NCBI GenBank assembly: GCA_038209965.1
Contig: JBBQXF010000007.1
Location: 1 to 64,000, forward strand
Direction of reading: 5' to 3'
Length of the DNA stretch: 64,000 nucleotides
From: JALONO01 sp038209965
GTDB taxonomy: Bacteria; Bacteroidota; Bacteroidia; Cytophagales; Thermoflexibacteraceae
This document shows positions 50,770 to 59,748 of this stretch, piece by piece; the first letter of the stretch is position 1, and each line of letters begins with the position of its first letter. Both the position numbers and the translations under genes were made by a program. The notes below the pieces were generated by a model. It did not search any database. It saw nothing but the letters and a program-made list of their open reading frames with translations, and was not told the origin of the DNA.

Positions 50770-51465
50770 CTATGTAGCTTTGGATTTGTCAAAATCACCC
50801 CCAAAGATTTTTGCTTTGGCCTTTTTATAGGCTTGGGTTGCGTCATCGGTGACCGCTTTGGGCTTGGCCGCTGCACTGCTGGCCCCATCTTCAAAGGTAT
50901 CGGTCATTTTGCCAAACCCTTTCTGCAACTTCGGGCCTACCCCCGGAATCTGGCCCAGTCCACTGGCAATCAGACCTTTCATCTTGTCGTATTGGCCTTT
51001 GTATTTGTCGTAGGCCTCGACTAATTTTTTGGCTTTCCCCTCCAGTTTCTCAACCAGTTCTTTGGCTTTCGCTTTGGCCTTGTCTGGGGCACTGGTAATG
51101 GAGTCACCCAATTTCGTCACTGAATCTTTTAGGTTTTCAACGCTTTCAGCCAATTTTTTTGGATCGGGTGGTGGATCCATGATTTCCTCCTTGAGCGCGT
51201 CGGCATCTTTGCCCACTTGCTTTCCCTCTTCTTTGGCCTCATTCACGTTTTCCTCAGCAAAGTCTTTACATTCTTCGGCAGTGGCTACCATTGCTTTGTC
51301 AGCATTGCTTACTTCATTGGCAAGTGCTTCTGCATCTTTTTGGGCCTGATCGGCAGTTTCTATGGCGGTATTGCCAATGTCTTCACCCGTTTTGGTTGCT
51401 TTTTCGGCCTTTTCTTTGGCTTCGGTTACTTCCTTGGGGATAGGTAATTCTGGGCTGTCTGGCAT
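50770..51465 (-). CDS. LEA-like helical protein, second
   Basis: 231 residues. Ala/Lys/Glu/Asp-rich amphipathic helix throughout (EVTEAKEKAEKATKTGED, KDSVTKLGDSITSAPDKAKAKAKELVEKL), broken by MDPPPDPKKL and GQIPGVGPKLQKGFGKM. It resembles the helical protein at 40900-41427 in composition but not in alignable sequence. A canonical promoter lies 22 bases upstream. Stress protection is inference. Confidence 0.7.
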   Translation of the reverse strand: MPDSPELPIPKEVTEAKEKAEKATKTGEDIGNTAIETADQAQKDAEALANEVSNADKAMVATAEECKDFAEENVNEAKEEGKQVGKDADALKEEIMDPPPDPKKLAESVENLKDSVTKLGDSITSAPDKAKAKAKELVEKLEGKAKKLVEAYDKYKGQYDKMKGLIASGLGQIPGVGPKLQKGFGKMTDTFEDGASSAAAKPKAVTDDATQAYKKAKAKIFGGDFDKSKAT

Positions 51466-51486
51466 AAATAAATTTTTAGCTTAGTA

Positions 51487-51516
51487 CAAAATTAGAAAGT
51501 CTATTTCGAGGTCAAA
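51487..51516 (-). promoter_or_regulatory. Canonical Bacteroidota promoter of the second LEA-like gene
   Basis: On the minus strand TTTG, 18 bases, then TAATTTTG, which fits the TTTG/TAnnTTTG housekeeping pattern, 22 bases before the ATG. This contrasts with the bipartite element shared by the other stress-type genes. Confidence 0.6.
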
Positions 51517-51610
51517 CATGACACCATAGACTGGATCAAAGATAAATCTTTTCCGGTACAAAAGCAGATTTTGGGTAAATTCGCCCTTAAAAGTAACCTG
51601 ATTATCTTCA

Positions 51611-53881
51611 ATGAGCTATTTGGACCAATTGAACGAGCCGCAGCGACAGGCGGTAACCCACACCGAAGGCCCGCTGATGATCATCGCCGGGGCGGGATCG
51701 GGCAAAACGCGCGTACTTACCTACCGCATTGCCCACTTATTGGAAAAGGGGGTGGAACCGTTCAATATCTTGTCCCTGACCTTTACCAACAAGGCCGCCC
51801 GCGAAATGCGCCAGCGGATCGAGAAAGTGGCTGGTCCAATGGCCCGCAGCCTTTGGATGGGCACTTTCCACTCCATTTTTGCCAAAATATTGCGGATCGA
51901 GGGCCACCGGATGGGCTATACCAGCGATTTTACCATCTATGATACGGAAGATTCTCGTTCAGTAATTAAAAATATCATTAAAGATAATGAACTGGATGAT
52001 AAAATATATAAGGTGGCCGTGGTTCACAACCGCATATCGTCGGCCAAAAACAAATTGATCGCTTGGCAAGAATATGTGGCCAACCCAGTTTTCTTGGCCG
52101 AAGACACCGAGGCGGCCAAGCCTAAGCTCGGGCAGCTCTACAAACAGTACGTGGAGCAGTGTTTTAAGGCCAATGCAATGGATTTTGACGATCTGCTGTT
52201 CAACACCAATGTGTTGCTCCGCGATTTCCCCGAAGTGCTGAACAAATATCAGCACAAGTTCCGCTATGTGATGGTCGATGAGTTTCAGGACACCAACGTG
52301 GCCCAGTACCTGATCACCCGGCGACTGGCCGCCATGCACCAAAACATTTGTGTCGTGGGCGATGATGCCCAGAGCATTTATTCGTTCCGGGGGGCCGACA
52401 TCCAGAACATCCTCAATTTTGCCAAAGATTATGCCGATTTGTTTACCGTAAAACTGGAACAGAATTACCGATCCAGCAAAAAAATAGTCCATGTGGCCAA
52501 CCGGGTGATTGCCAACAACCGCAACCAACTGGAAAAGAAAGTGTGGACGGCCAATGACGAAGGGGCATTTATCGAGCTGGTAAAAGCCGCCACCGACAAT
52601 GAAGAGGGCCGACTGGTGTCCATTTCCATCTTTGAGGAAAAGATGAAAAACCAGTTGCCCAGCCGCAACTTTGCCATTTTGTACCGTACCAATGCCCAGT
52701 CACGCGCCTTTGAGGAAGCCCTGCGCAAACAAGGCATCCGCTATAAAATTTATGGTGGCCTTTCGTTCTACCAGCGCAGAGAAATCAAGGATCTGATTTC
52801 CTATTTTCGCGTGGTGGTCAACTTCCGCGACGAAGAAGCCTTCCGACGGATCATCAATTTGCCCAAGCGGGGCATCGGGGACACCACCGTCCAAAAAATG
52901 ATCGTGGCCGCAGCCGAAAATGACCGCTCACTGTGGGAGGTGGTGGAAAATGCCCAGCAATACCTGGGCAAAAACCGCACGACCAGCACCATTGCCGATT
53001 TTGCCACCATGATCAAGGCTTTCCGCCTGACGCTGGGGCAAAAAGATGCCTATGAAACAGCCTCGGAGATTGCTCAAAAATCCGGTTTGTTGAAGGAACT
53101 GCTTGACGATAAAACGGTGGAGGGCCGGGCCCGCTACGAAAACGTGCAGGAATTGCTGAACGCGATCAAGGAATTTACCGATACCCCCGACCGCGAAGAC
53201 AAGGGGCTTTCGGCTTTTCTGCAAGACGTGTCGCTGCTGACCAGTGTCGAAGAGGCCGACAAAGAAAACGACGACTGTGTGACGATGATGACCATCCACA
53301 TGGCCAAAGGCTTGGAATTCAAGCATGTGTATGTGGTGGGGATGGAAGAAGACCTGTTCCCTTCCCAAATGATGCTGGGTAGCCGGGAAGATTTGGAGGA
53401 GGAGCGCCGGTTGTTTTATGTGGCCATCACCCGCGCTGAGCAAAAACTGACCCTGAGCTATGCCCTGCAGCGCTACCGGTTCGGGAACCTGCGCCCCTGC
53501 GAGCCGAGCCGCTTCTTGGACGAGATCGATCAGCAGTATTTGCAGATCAACCGCTTGGGCCGGGCCTCCGGCGGGGGCAGCGAACCTAGCCAGTCCAGGC
53601 CCCAAGCACGGCCCGAACCAATGACCAATTTTGCCAAAAACCTCGCCAGTCCCGCTCCACGCGGTGGCGCTGTCCCGATCCACCGGGTTTCTGCCGATTT
53701 TGTGCCCACCGATCCGGGCAAGCTCCGCGAAGGGGCCAAGGTGGAGCACGCCAAGTTTGGCTTTGGCACCGTGACCAAGCTCGATCTTCAGGGGAGTGAC
53801 AAACGGGCCACCATCAAATTTGACAAGGCTGGCGAAAAAACCCTGCTATTGAGTTTTGCCAAGCTAATGTTGATCAATTAA
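51611..53881 (+). CDS. UvrD/PcrA-type superfamily 1 helicase
   Basis: 756 residues. Walker A GAGSGKTRVL at ~31, the motif Ia/Ib block TFTNKAAREMRQRI, Walker B MVDEFQDTN, QNYRSS, VMTIHMAKGLEFKHV and AITRAEQKL cover all SF1A motifs. The C-terminus (KLREGAKVEHAKFGFGTVTKLD) is the PcrA/UvrD Tudor-like domain. It unwinds DNA in nucleotide-excision and mismatch repair and in fork clearance. Length fits PcrA (~740). Confidence 0.93.
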   Translation: MSYLDQLNEPQRQAVTHTEGPLMIIAGAGSGKTRVLTYRIAHLLEKGVEPFNILSLTFTNKAAREMRQRIEKVAGPMARSLWMGTFHSIFAKILRIEGHRMGYTSDFTIYDTEDSRSVIKNIIKDNELDDKIYKVAVVHNRISSAKNKLIAWQEYVANPVFLAEDTEAAKPKLGQLYKQYVEQCFKANAMDFDDLLFNTNVLLRDFPEVLNKYQHKFRYVMVDEFQDTNVAQYLITRRLAAMHQNICVVGDDAQSIYSFRGADIQNILNFAKDYADLFTVKLEQNYRSSKKIVHVANRVIANNRNQLEKKVWTANDEGAFIELVKAATDNEEGRLVSISIFEEKMKNQLPSRNFAILYRTNAQSRAFEEALRKQGIRYKIYGGLSFYQRREIKDLISYFRVVVNFRDEEAFRRIINLPKRGIGDTTVQKMIVAAAENDRSLWEVVENAQQYLGKNRTTSTIADFATMIKAFRLTLGQKDAYETASEIAQKSGLLKELLDDKTVEGRARYENVQELLNAIKEFTDTPDREDKGLSAFLQDVSLLTSVEEADKENDDCVTMMTIHMAKGLEFKHVYVVGMEEDLFPSQMMLGSREDLEEERRLFYVAITRAEQKLTLSYALQRYRFGNLRPCEPSRFLDEIDQQYLQINRLGRASGGGSEPSQSRPQARPEPMTNFAKNLASPAPRGGAVPIHRVSADFVPTDPGKLREGAKVEHAKFGFGTVTKLDLQGSDKRATIKFDKAGEKTLLLSFAKLMLIN

Positions 53882-53959
53882 AATCCTTTTGGCCCCGATA
53901 ATTTTATCTCAGGTCCAGACCTGAACAACTCACGACCTAGGCCAAAAAATCAGCTCTGG

Positions 53960-54390
53960 CCACCAAATTTTTTTGCCAAGCCTAAAAGTCTGGACGACTG
54001 CTTCCATGAGCTACACCAAGGGGCGTTTGACCATACGGACTGTTTAACCTGCGCCAACTGTTGCCGAACCTGCCAACCCCATTTTTTATCAAAAAGACAT
54101 TGAGCGGATGTTGGCCAAGGCTTTACGGTTGTGGCCCGCGAAATTTATTCACCAATCCTTGCACCTTGATCGAGATGGGGATTATGTACTCAATGTTGCC
54201 CCTGCCCTTTTCTGGGCCCCGACAACCATTGCGCAGTTTATGTCGATTGCCCACGGCCTGCCGCGAATATCCTCCCACCTACCGCGTGCGGATGGGTCAA
54301 ATCCTAGACTTGACCATGAAGAACGGGGAGATTTGCCCGGCGGTGCAATAGATGGTGGAGCAGTTGAAGTGGGAACTGGCCCGAAATTCG
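53960..54390 (+). pseudogene. YkgJ-type cysteine-cluster protein, frameshifted remnant
   Basis: Reading in several frames from ~53960 reconstructs a known Bacteroidota YkgJ-family protein: FFAKLKSLDDCFHELHQGAFDHT, CLTCANCC (Cys cluster), FYQKDIERMLAKALRL, CPFLGPDNHCAVYVD and EYPPTYRVRMGQIL with LTMKNGEICPAVQ, then a UAG and QLKWELAR. At least three frame changes and one stop interrupt it, so it is almost certainly dead. YkgJ proteins carry Zn/Fe-binding cysteines. It is the only decayed ordinary gene between intact neighbours (uvrD and pdhA). Confidence 0.75.
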
Positions 54391-54469
54391 CCCTGATCAA
54401 TTTGGGCACAAAAAAAAGCAGGAAACGGATTTCGTTTGCTGCCCTTTAGAAGTTTATCGACTTGGCGGT

Positions 54470-55510
54470 TTAGTCCTTGATGAAGGGATAATCGGCTTGG
54501 GCATATACATCATGGTAAATTTCTTCAGCGTCAGGCCAGGGGGATTCCTCCGCAAATTTGACCGCTACATCCACTTGAGCCTTGACTTTGGCATCGATCG
54601 CCTCTAATTCGGCTTCGGTGGCCAGCTCCCGGGTCAACAGGGTATGTTTTACCTGCTCGATGGGATCTTGCATCTTGTAGGTTTCCACCTCTTCTTTGGT
54701 GCGGTATTTTTGTGGATCCGACATGGAGTGGCCCCGGTAACGGTAGGTGCGGAGCTCCAACAGGCTCGGGCCTTCGCCAGCGCGGGCACGCTCGGCAGCT
54801 TTGGCCACCGCTTGGTGCACAGCTTCGACGTTCATGGCATCAACCGGCATCGAGGGGATGTCATACGCTTCGCCCAAGGTATAAAGTTCGGTCACATTGG
54901 AACTCCGCTTGACCGAAGTGCCCATTGCGTAGCCATTGTTCTCAATGACAAATATGACGGGCAGTTTCCAAGTCATGGCCATGTTGAGGGCCTCGTGGAA
55001 AGCACCTTGGCGCACAGCCCCATCACCCATGTAACAGATGCAGAGCTTACCGGTTTTATTGTATTTTTCGGCAAAGGCAATTCCCGCGCCCATGGGCACT
55101 TGCGCGCCCACGATTCCGTGCCCACCCATAAAGCCTACTGCTTTGTCAAAAATGTGCATAGAACCGCCTTTCCCCTTGGTAGTGCCGGTGGCTTTGCCGT
55201 AGAGTTCGGCCATAACGGCCCCGGGACTAGTGCCCAAAGCGAGCGGGTGCGCGTGATCGCGATAGGCTGTAATCCATTTATCGCCTTTCTCCAGGGCCGA
55301 GGCCGCTCCAGCCGCGCAGGCTTCTTGCCCGATGTACAAGTGGCAGAACCCCCGGATTTTTTGCTGACCATAAAGCTGGCCCGCTTTTTCCTCAAATTTG
55401 CGCATCAGCACCATGCTTTCGTACCAATAGAGGTAGGTTTCTGTTGAGAAACCGCTTTCGGTTTCGGCCACTGACAAGCTGTTTTCCAAAACGTTGACTT
55501 GTTGATCCAT
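54470..55510 (-). CDS. pdhA: Pyruvate dehydrogenase E1 component, alpha subunit
   Basis: 346 residues from ATG 55510. YGQQKIRGFCHLYIGQEA and GGHGIVGAQVPMGAGIAFA, then the thiamine-pyrophosphate motif GDGAVRQGAFHEALNMA ... ENNGYAMGTS, and TYRYRGHSMSDPQKYRTKEE (phosphorylation-loop region) show E1 alpha. It feeds pyruvate into acetyl-CoA with E1 beta (not adjacent here) and E2/E3. The frame opens 16 codons upstream, but MDQQVNVLEN is the better start. Confidence 0.92.
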   Translation of the reverse strand: MDQQVNVLENSLSVAETESGFSTETYLYWYESMVLMRKFEEKAGQLYGQQKIRGFCHLYIGQEACAAGAASALEKGDKWITAYRDHAHPLALGTSPGAVMAELYGKATGTTKGKGGSMHIFDKAVGFMGGHGIVGAQVPMGAGIAFAEKYNKTGKLCICYMGDGAVRQGAFHEALNMAMTWKLPVIFVIENNGYAMGTSVKRSSNVTELYTLGEAYDIPSMPVDAMNVEAVHQAVAKAAERARAGEGPSLLELRTYRYRGHSMSDPQKYRTKEEVETYKMQDPIEQVKHTLLTRELATEAELEAIDAKVKAQVDVAVKFAEESPWPDAEEIYHDVYAQADYPFIKD

Positions 55511-55722
55511 AAAGGCTGGATTAATTCGTGAGATATCGATAAACAGGTTTGAAACCACTAGAAATGCCGGCCAACATTACAAATGACCAATAATGATCGT
55601 CAACTCGTGCCTCCCTCACTCGGGAGGCTTTTAACTACTTAAGCCGACAAACGGCCCGTACAATGGGCAAAATTAGCCAAAAAATCAAGAAAATGGCAAC
55701 CTCCCCAAAACAAGGGCCCAGT

Positions 55723-56817
55723 TCAGCTTTTCCCTTCGTCGGGCGGTTTGCCGCTCCACCAGTTGGCCAAGGCCGATCCGGTAATGTTCATGAGCGGGCC
55801 AAACACCGCTGGGGCCAAACCCACCGTGGCCGCCTTGCCCATTTGCAGGGCCAAGCCCGAGGCCAGTCCCGCGTTTTGCAGGCCCACCTCAATGGCGATG
55901 GTGCGGCAAGTTTTCTCGTCCATGCGCAGGAAACGGCAGATCCAGTAGCCCAGCACATACCCCAGCACATTGTGCAACAAAACCGCCAAAATCAACGATA
56001 GCCCGATCTGGATCAGGTTGTCGCGGCCGGCCGAGGTGATAATGGCAATGATGAGCGCAATGCCCCCCATGGAGATCAGGGGCATGACCTGATCCAGCCA
56101 TTTGGCCCGCCCGTAAAATAATTTGTTGAAAACCAGCCCGCCGACAATGGGCACAATCACGATTTTGACAATGTCAAGCATCATGGCCAAAAAATCAACT
56201 TCTACCAGTTGTCCGGCCAACATTTTCATCAGCAACGGGGTGATGAAAGGCGCGAGCAAAGTAGCTACGGCCGTCAAGGTGATGGAAAGGGCGACGTTGG
56301 CCTTGGCCAAGTAGGACATTACGTTAGAGGCCAGGCCGCTCGGGCTGCACCCCACCAGCACTAGCCCGGCCGCGATCTCGGGCGCGAACCCAAAGCCGTT
56401 GGCAATGGCCAGCCCCAAGAACGGCATGATGGCATATTGGCACAAGAGGCCCACCAACACCGCTTTGGGCATCTGGATCACGCCCGAAAAATCGCGCAGG
56501 CTCATGGTGGTGCCCATCCCAAACATAATGATTTGCAGGAGGGGGACAATGAGCTTTTTGAGGGGAAAACCATTGACCTCGATAAAAACCCAAGGATAGA
56601 ACATGGCCACCGTGACTGCCGCAAAAATCACAAGCGTGTAGGAAAAACCGCGCAAACTGCCGTAGGGGCGAAAAGCGAGGGCCAAGAGAACAAAGCCTAC
56701 GGTGATAAAATAACCACCAGTGGCAGTTTGGTCGGCGACGACCAGCCCAAGCGCAGTCAGCAGGGCCAGTCCTGCAAGAGCGAAGAGAAGTTTGGCGATG
56801 GTAGTAGTGATCGGCAT
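55723..56817 (-). CDS. Bile acid:sodium symporter-family (BASS) transporter
   Basis: 364 residues from ATG 56817. About nine to ten hydrophobic segments; LLCQYAIMPFLGLAIA, LVGCSPSGLASNVMSYLAKANVALS (the GCSPSG...SNV signature of the family, sodium site) and IAIEVGLQNAGLASGLAL (EVGLQN) are diagnostic. Family members carry bile acids, pyruvate, pantothenate or other organic anions with Na+. The substrate is not decided here. Confidence 0.9.
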   Translation of the reverse strand: MPITTTIAKLLFALAGLALLTALGLVVADQTATGGYFITVGFVLLALAFRPYGSLRGFSYTLVIFAAVTVAMFYPWVFIEVNGFPLKKLIVPLLQIIMFGMGTTMSLRDFSGVIQMPKAVLVGLLCQYAIMPFLGLAIANGFGFAPEIAAGLVLVGCSPSGLASNVMSYLAKANVALSITLTAVATLLAPFITPLLMKMLAGQLVEVDFLAMMLDIVKIVIVPIVGGLVFNKLFYGRAKWLDQVMPLISMGGIALIIAIITSAGRDNLIQIGLSLILAVLLHNVLGYVLGYWICRFLRMDEKTCRTIAIEVGLQNAGLASGLALQMGKAATVGLAPAVFGPLMNITGSALANWWSGKPPDEGKS

Positions 56818-57046
56818 CGGGTTTTCATTTTCGGTAAAGACAACCAATGGAGCAAGTAACAAACAAAAAACCATGCCCCCAAACTTTGGCAAAACAGGAC
56901 ATTGTACCAAGATTATTGTAATTGGGGCGGTAAACCAGGTTTACACCGTTGGCTTTCAATGACTTACTTTTTGTCAAGGTAAAATCAACCTTGTTGGGGC
57001 CTAATAGTGGGGGCGAAATTTAGGGTAACCAAAGTGGTCGCCCGGT

Positions 57047-57931
57047 TCAATTAGACTTTGATGGCGCGACTGGCCGCCCCAGTTCAATGGTGGGCATGGG
57101 CAGGCGGTACATTTCCAACCCGGCCAACACTATTTCCCAACCCGGGGCAAGGTCGGTTTTTTCGCGCAGATAGGCCAGATCCAGATCCAGCCCCACCAAA
57201 AATCGGCGGCGGGACTGGTGGCCAGCAGCGCGGTTTTGGCCCTCGCGGGCGCGCACCATGCCCGTGGCCCCGTGGCCCACCGCCACCCGCAGCCAGGGCA
57301 GGTGCTGTTGCCATGCCTTGGCCATTTGGCCGCTGGGGGCCAAGCTCAGCCAGTAAGTTTGTCCGTTGTAATCTTTGAGGAGTTGCTCCGCCCAGTTTTT
57401 TCCCAACAATTGGGGCCGCAGGTGGGCGAAAGGCGATGGGGCAAAGGAAAATTTGGGTTTCAGCCAACAGTGGCCCGGGGAAAGCGCGGCTTGCCCATAA
57501 TAAAGGCCACTCCCGGCCGCATTGGCCAGCAGATCGGCCCAACTGGCCCCATACGCGGGCATGAATCCATCGAGCCACTCGATGGGGGCGTGGGCCAAAA
57601 AGCCGAGCCCGGCGGCTTTTTGGTGGGCTTGGGCCTCGGGCTGGCCCGCCCAGCGCAGGAGCGCACCCAAAAGACGGCTACAATGAAAGGAAGAAAACGC
57701 ATGGCCCATTTTGTCCATTTGCCGCCACTCGGCCCGGTCGTCGAACCAGTGCCAGTTGGTGCGCGCTGCCTGCCCGTACCATATTTTGCCCACCACCAGC
57801 GCGGCCCCAACGTAGGCGAGGGCGGCCCCAGCCAATAAAAAACGCCGACGGGAGAGCAGTACCCCCGGTGACGGCGGTTGAGCCGGACGGTTTTTTTGGC
57901 CCCAAATGAATTTTTTGAGCAGTTGGCGCAA
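57047..57931 (-). CDS. DUF2279-family protein
   Basis: 294 residues assuming a TTG start at 57931, just after the stop of gldC (57943); the frame is open 20 codons further, inside gldC. A hydrophobic N-terminal segment (FLLAGAALAYVGAALVVGKIWY) is followed by WHWFDDRAEWRQMDKMGHAFSS, GFMPAYGASWADLLANAAGSG and LLKDYNGQTYWLSL, the DUF2279 signature blocks (predicted membrane/periplasmic protein related to YfiM). Function unknown; linkage to gldC is common in gliding Bacteroidota. Confidence 0.8.
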   Translation of the reverse strand: MRQLLKKFIWGQKNRPAQPPSPGVLLSRRRFLLAGAALAYVGAALVVGKIWYGQAARTNWHWFDDRAEWRQMDKMGHAFSSFHCSRLLGALLRWAGQPEAQAHQKAAGLGFLAHAPIEWLDGFMPAYGASWADLLANAAGSGLYYGQAALSPGHCWLKPKFSFAPSPFAHLRPQLLGKNWAEQLLKDYNGQTYWLSLAPSGQMAKAWQQHLPWLRVAVGHGATGMVRAREGQNRAAGHQSRRRFLVGLDLDLAYLREKTDLAPGWEIVLAGLEMYRLPMPTIELGRPVAPSKSN

Positions 57932-57942
57932 GAGTGAACCGG

Positions 57943-58281
57943 TTATTTGTTGCTGTGCTCGCGGCGGATGTGTTCCATCATCCACGTGCAAAGATCTTCC
58001 ATTTTGGCCGCCATCAGCCCATCGTCGGTGGCCGTGCGGATGGTCTGGGCCATGCTGCCCAGGGTGTCAACTGCCAGGCGTTTCATCTCGTCCACGGGCA
58101 TGTCCTTGGCCCAGAGGTCAATGCGGAGCGTTTCTTTGCGGCGGTGATCCCAAATGGAAACATTAATGGCTTTGGCTTCTTCCAAGCTGCCATTGGAGCT
58201 ATCGGTGGCACTCCAGAACAGCTTTTCGGGCACATTTTCGTCGTCAAGCTCAATATGGAAACGGATTTCGGAGGTTTTCAT
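57943..58281 (-). CDS. gldC: Gliding-motility protein GldC
   Basis: 112 residues from ATG 58281. RFHIELDDENVPEKLFWSATDSSN, KAINVSIWDHRRKETLRIDLWAKDMPVDEMKR and DDGLMAAKMEDLCTWMMEHI (in segments) match GldC, a small cytoplasmic protein of the gliding machinery of Bacteroidota. Length is typical (~110). With the T9SS sorting domain at 20-22 kb it supports a gliding, T9SS-positive organism. Confidence 0.9.
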   Translation of the reverse strand: MKTSEIRFHIELDDENVPEKLFWSATDSSNGSLEEAKAINVSIWDHRRKETLRIDLWAKDMPVDEMKRLAVDTLGSMAQTIRTATDDGLMAAKMEDLCTWMMEHIRREHSNK

Positions 58282-58514
58282 GCGCAAGGATTGAGTGAAT
58301 CAGGGTTAAGAGAGGGGCAAATTTCGGGCAATAATCCCAAAAATGGTGCGGGCCGCATTGATTTGGGGGATATTTGTCCATTCCCTGATAAACCAAATGC
58401 CCCCTTAACCGGGATTTTTGGGTCGATCGCCCATTTCGTTTTCCTGAATATTTTAAAGTCAGATTTGCTTCCCGCCAATTCCAGTTCACAACGCTCTACA
58501 GTGCTATTACTCCG

Positions 58515-58543
58515 TTGTTGGTGCACTTCGCTAACACTAACAA
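58515..58543. repeat. Hairpin repeat, copy 2 (partner at 9982-10010)
   Basis: TTGTTGGTG CACTTCGCTAA CACTAACAA, the reverse complement of the copy at 9982 with one arm difference. It coincides with the point where Rhs remnant 1 loses homology. Confidence 0.7.
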
Positions 58544-58708
58544 CAGTAGAAACCGGATGGGGTTGCAGGGGCATACGCGTAGGGCGACCAGCGGCGCATT
58601 AGGTGGGCCAGCGGATCCACCGCCCACATGCGCCCCAGCGCGGGATCCACCTGCCGGGCGTGGTAGTCCAGCCAACCCAGCCCAAAGGGGTCCTTTCTCC
58701 TTGCCGTT

Positions 58709-58726
58709 GACTGCGCGTCTGCGGTA
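58709..58726. repeat. Dispersed 15-base-unit copy inside Rhs remnant 1
   Basis: GACTGCGCGTCTGCGGTA, one unit of the family at 12.3 and 63.9 kb; on the minus strand it codes YRRRAV in the Rhs frame. Another unit at 60613-60630 is in the same place in the second Rhs copy; further units at 60719-60734 and 61136-61151. Confidence 0.7.
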
Positions 58727-59114
58727 CGTAAATTTGCTTTCCGCGTTCCCCGGCGCATTGTAGAAAGCGTTTCCTCTGTCCCATGCCCGCCAGCTCCAAT
58801 CCCCATGGATCGTAGTGCGTTTCTTCAATCGGAACTGGCTGGCCCCCAGCCGCAATTTCCAGATGACTGGCCGTCCGCCAGGTTTTCCACATAAACCTCT
58901 GCGCGGACGGCTAGTCCCAACAATCAACTGTCGCGAGCTTGCCCACGCTGAGCTGCTGCCAGCTCCAGCTCGCCGTATTGACTGGCCGTCCGCATACAAT
59001 GAACTCCTCCTGCGTATGCAGTACCGCGCCCCCGGAAGCTTCGCCGTAGAGCTTGAGCACCAAGCGGGTCCGGGGCACACTTGGATCGGGGATTCGGCCT
59101 GTCAAGTTGTGGTC

Positions 59115-59744
59115 TTATGGGCAATCTTTACCAACACAGTAGTGCCATGCTGAGTCGAATTTTGGCATTTGCCTCAGGCTTGCCAATACCTTTTGATTTT
59201 TGATCAGTGAATAGTCTGGGGCAAAGTAAACATGGCTTTCAGCAGTTATATGGAACGCGATTACTTTGCCACGAGATGGGTTGGCATCAACTCCTAAAAT
59301 CCCTTTGCATTGATAAGGGTGGCCCACTTCCAAATGATAGAAACTGTACATTACTTCTGATGCAAATGCAAAACACTCTAGGGTGCTTGAACCATCTTTC
59401 CTCCTCAAATCTTCATAAGCCTTGACATAGGGGGCGTTTTTACTATCAAGAAAGTGCTTCCAATCGACGATATCTTCGTAAATTGGCATATTAATGCATT
59501 TTTTGCCATCTTTGGAGTAAATACCGATATTGTTGCAGATGGCTTTTAGCCATTTAGGGCCCACCTCTTTTACACCCCTTGTGTTTATGCGAAGCCCCCA
59601 AAAAATGTTTGGATTTTTCGGACTGCATTTTTTATAAAAATGGTGACACAACGAGGTTTCTGTCTTGTAATCCGATTTACTGGTGGAGTTGGTGCAACTA
59701 AATATCAATAATAGTACGAACGTAGAACATGTGTTGAGTTTCAT
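59115..59744 (-). CDS. Lipoprotein, candidate immunity protein next to the Rhs toxin
   Basis: 209 residues from ATG 59744. A lipoprotein signal (CSTFVLLLIFSC, lipobox Cys ~17) is followed by an unrecognised domain with several Cys (SLCHHFYKKCSPKNP) and LECFAFASEVMYSFYHL. The frame is open 12 codons further upstream, but that overlaps the toxin end. It starts only 4 bases after the toxin stop codon, the usual arrangement of a polymorphic-toxin immunity gene. Much lower GC than neighbours, again as in immunity genes. The toxin/immunity link is inference from position. Confidence 0.6.
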   Translation of the reverse strand: MKLNTCSTFVLLLIFSCTNSTSKSDYKTETSLCHHFYKKCSPKNPNIFWGLRINTRGVKEVGPKWLKAICNNIGIYSKDGKKCINMPIYEDIVDWKHFLDSKNAPYVKAYEDLRRKDGSSTLECFAFASEVMYSFYHLEVGHPYQCKGILGVDANPSRGKVIAFHITAESHVYFAPDYSLIKNQKVLASLRQMPKFDSAWHYCVGKDCP

Positions 59745-59748
59745 AATT

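Larger units (their letters stand above)
58511..59105 (-). pseudogene. Rhs-tip remnant 1 (frameshifted, lacks toxin domain)
   Basis: In three frames the minus strand reads the Rhs-associated core: LVLKLYGEASGGAVLHTQEEFIV, TASWSWQQLSVGKLATVD, HYDPWGLELAGMG, NAFYNAPGNAESKFTYRRRA, DPFGLGWLDYHARQVDPALGRMWAVDPLAH and SPYAYA. At least three frame changes occur. It stops in CNPIRF, where the dispersed hairpin repeat (58515-58543) begins, so the variable C-terminal domain has been lost. It matches the Rhs copy at 59.7-61.1 kb element for element. Confidence 0.8.

Noticed and set aside
55609..55628. Hairpin GCCTCCC/GGGAGGC with TTTT on the plus strand
   Set aside because: Looks like a terminator but no plus-strand gene lies before it and the arms are short; could be chance.
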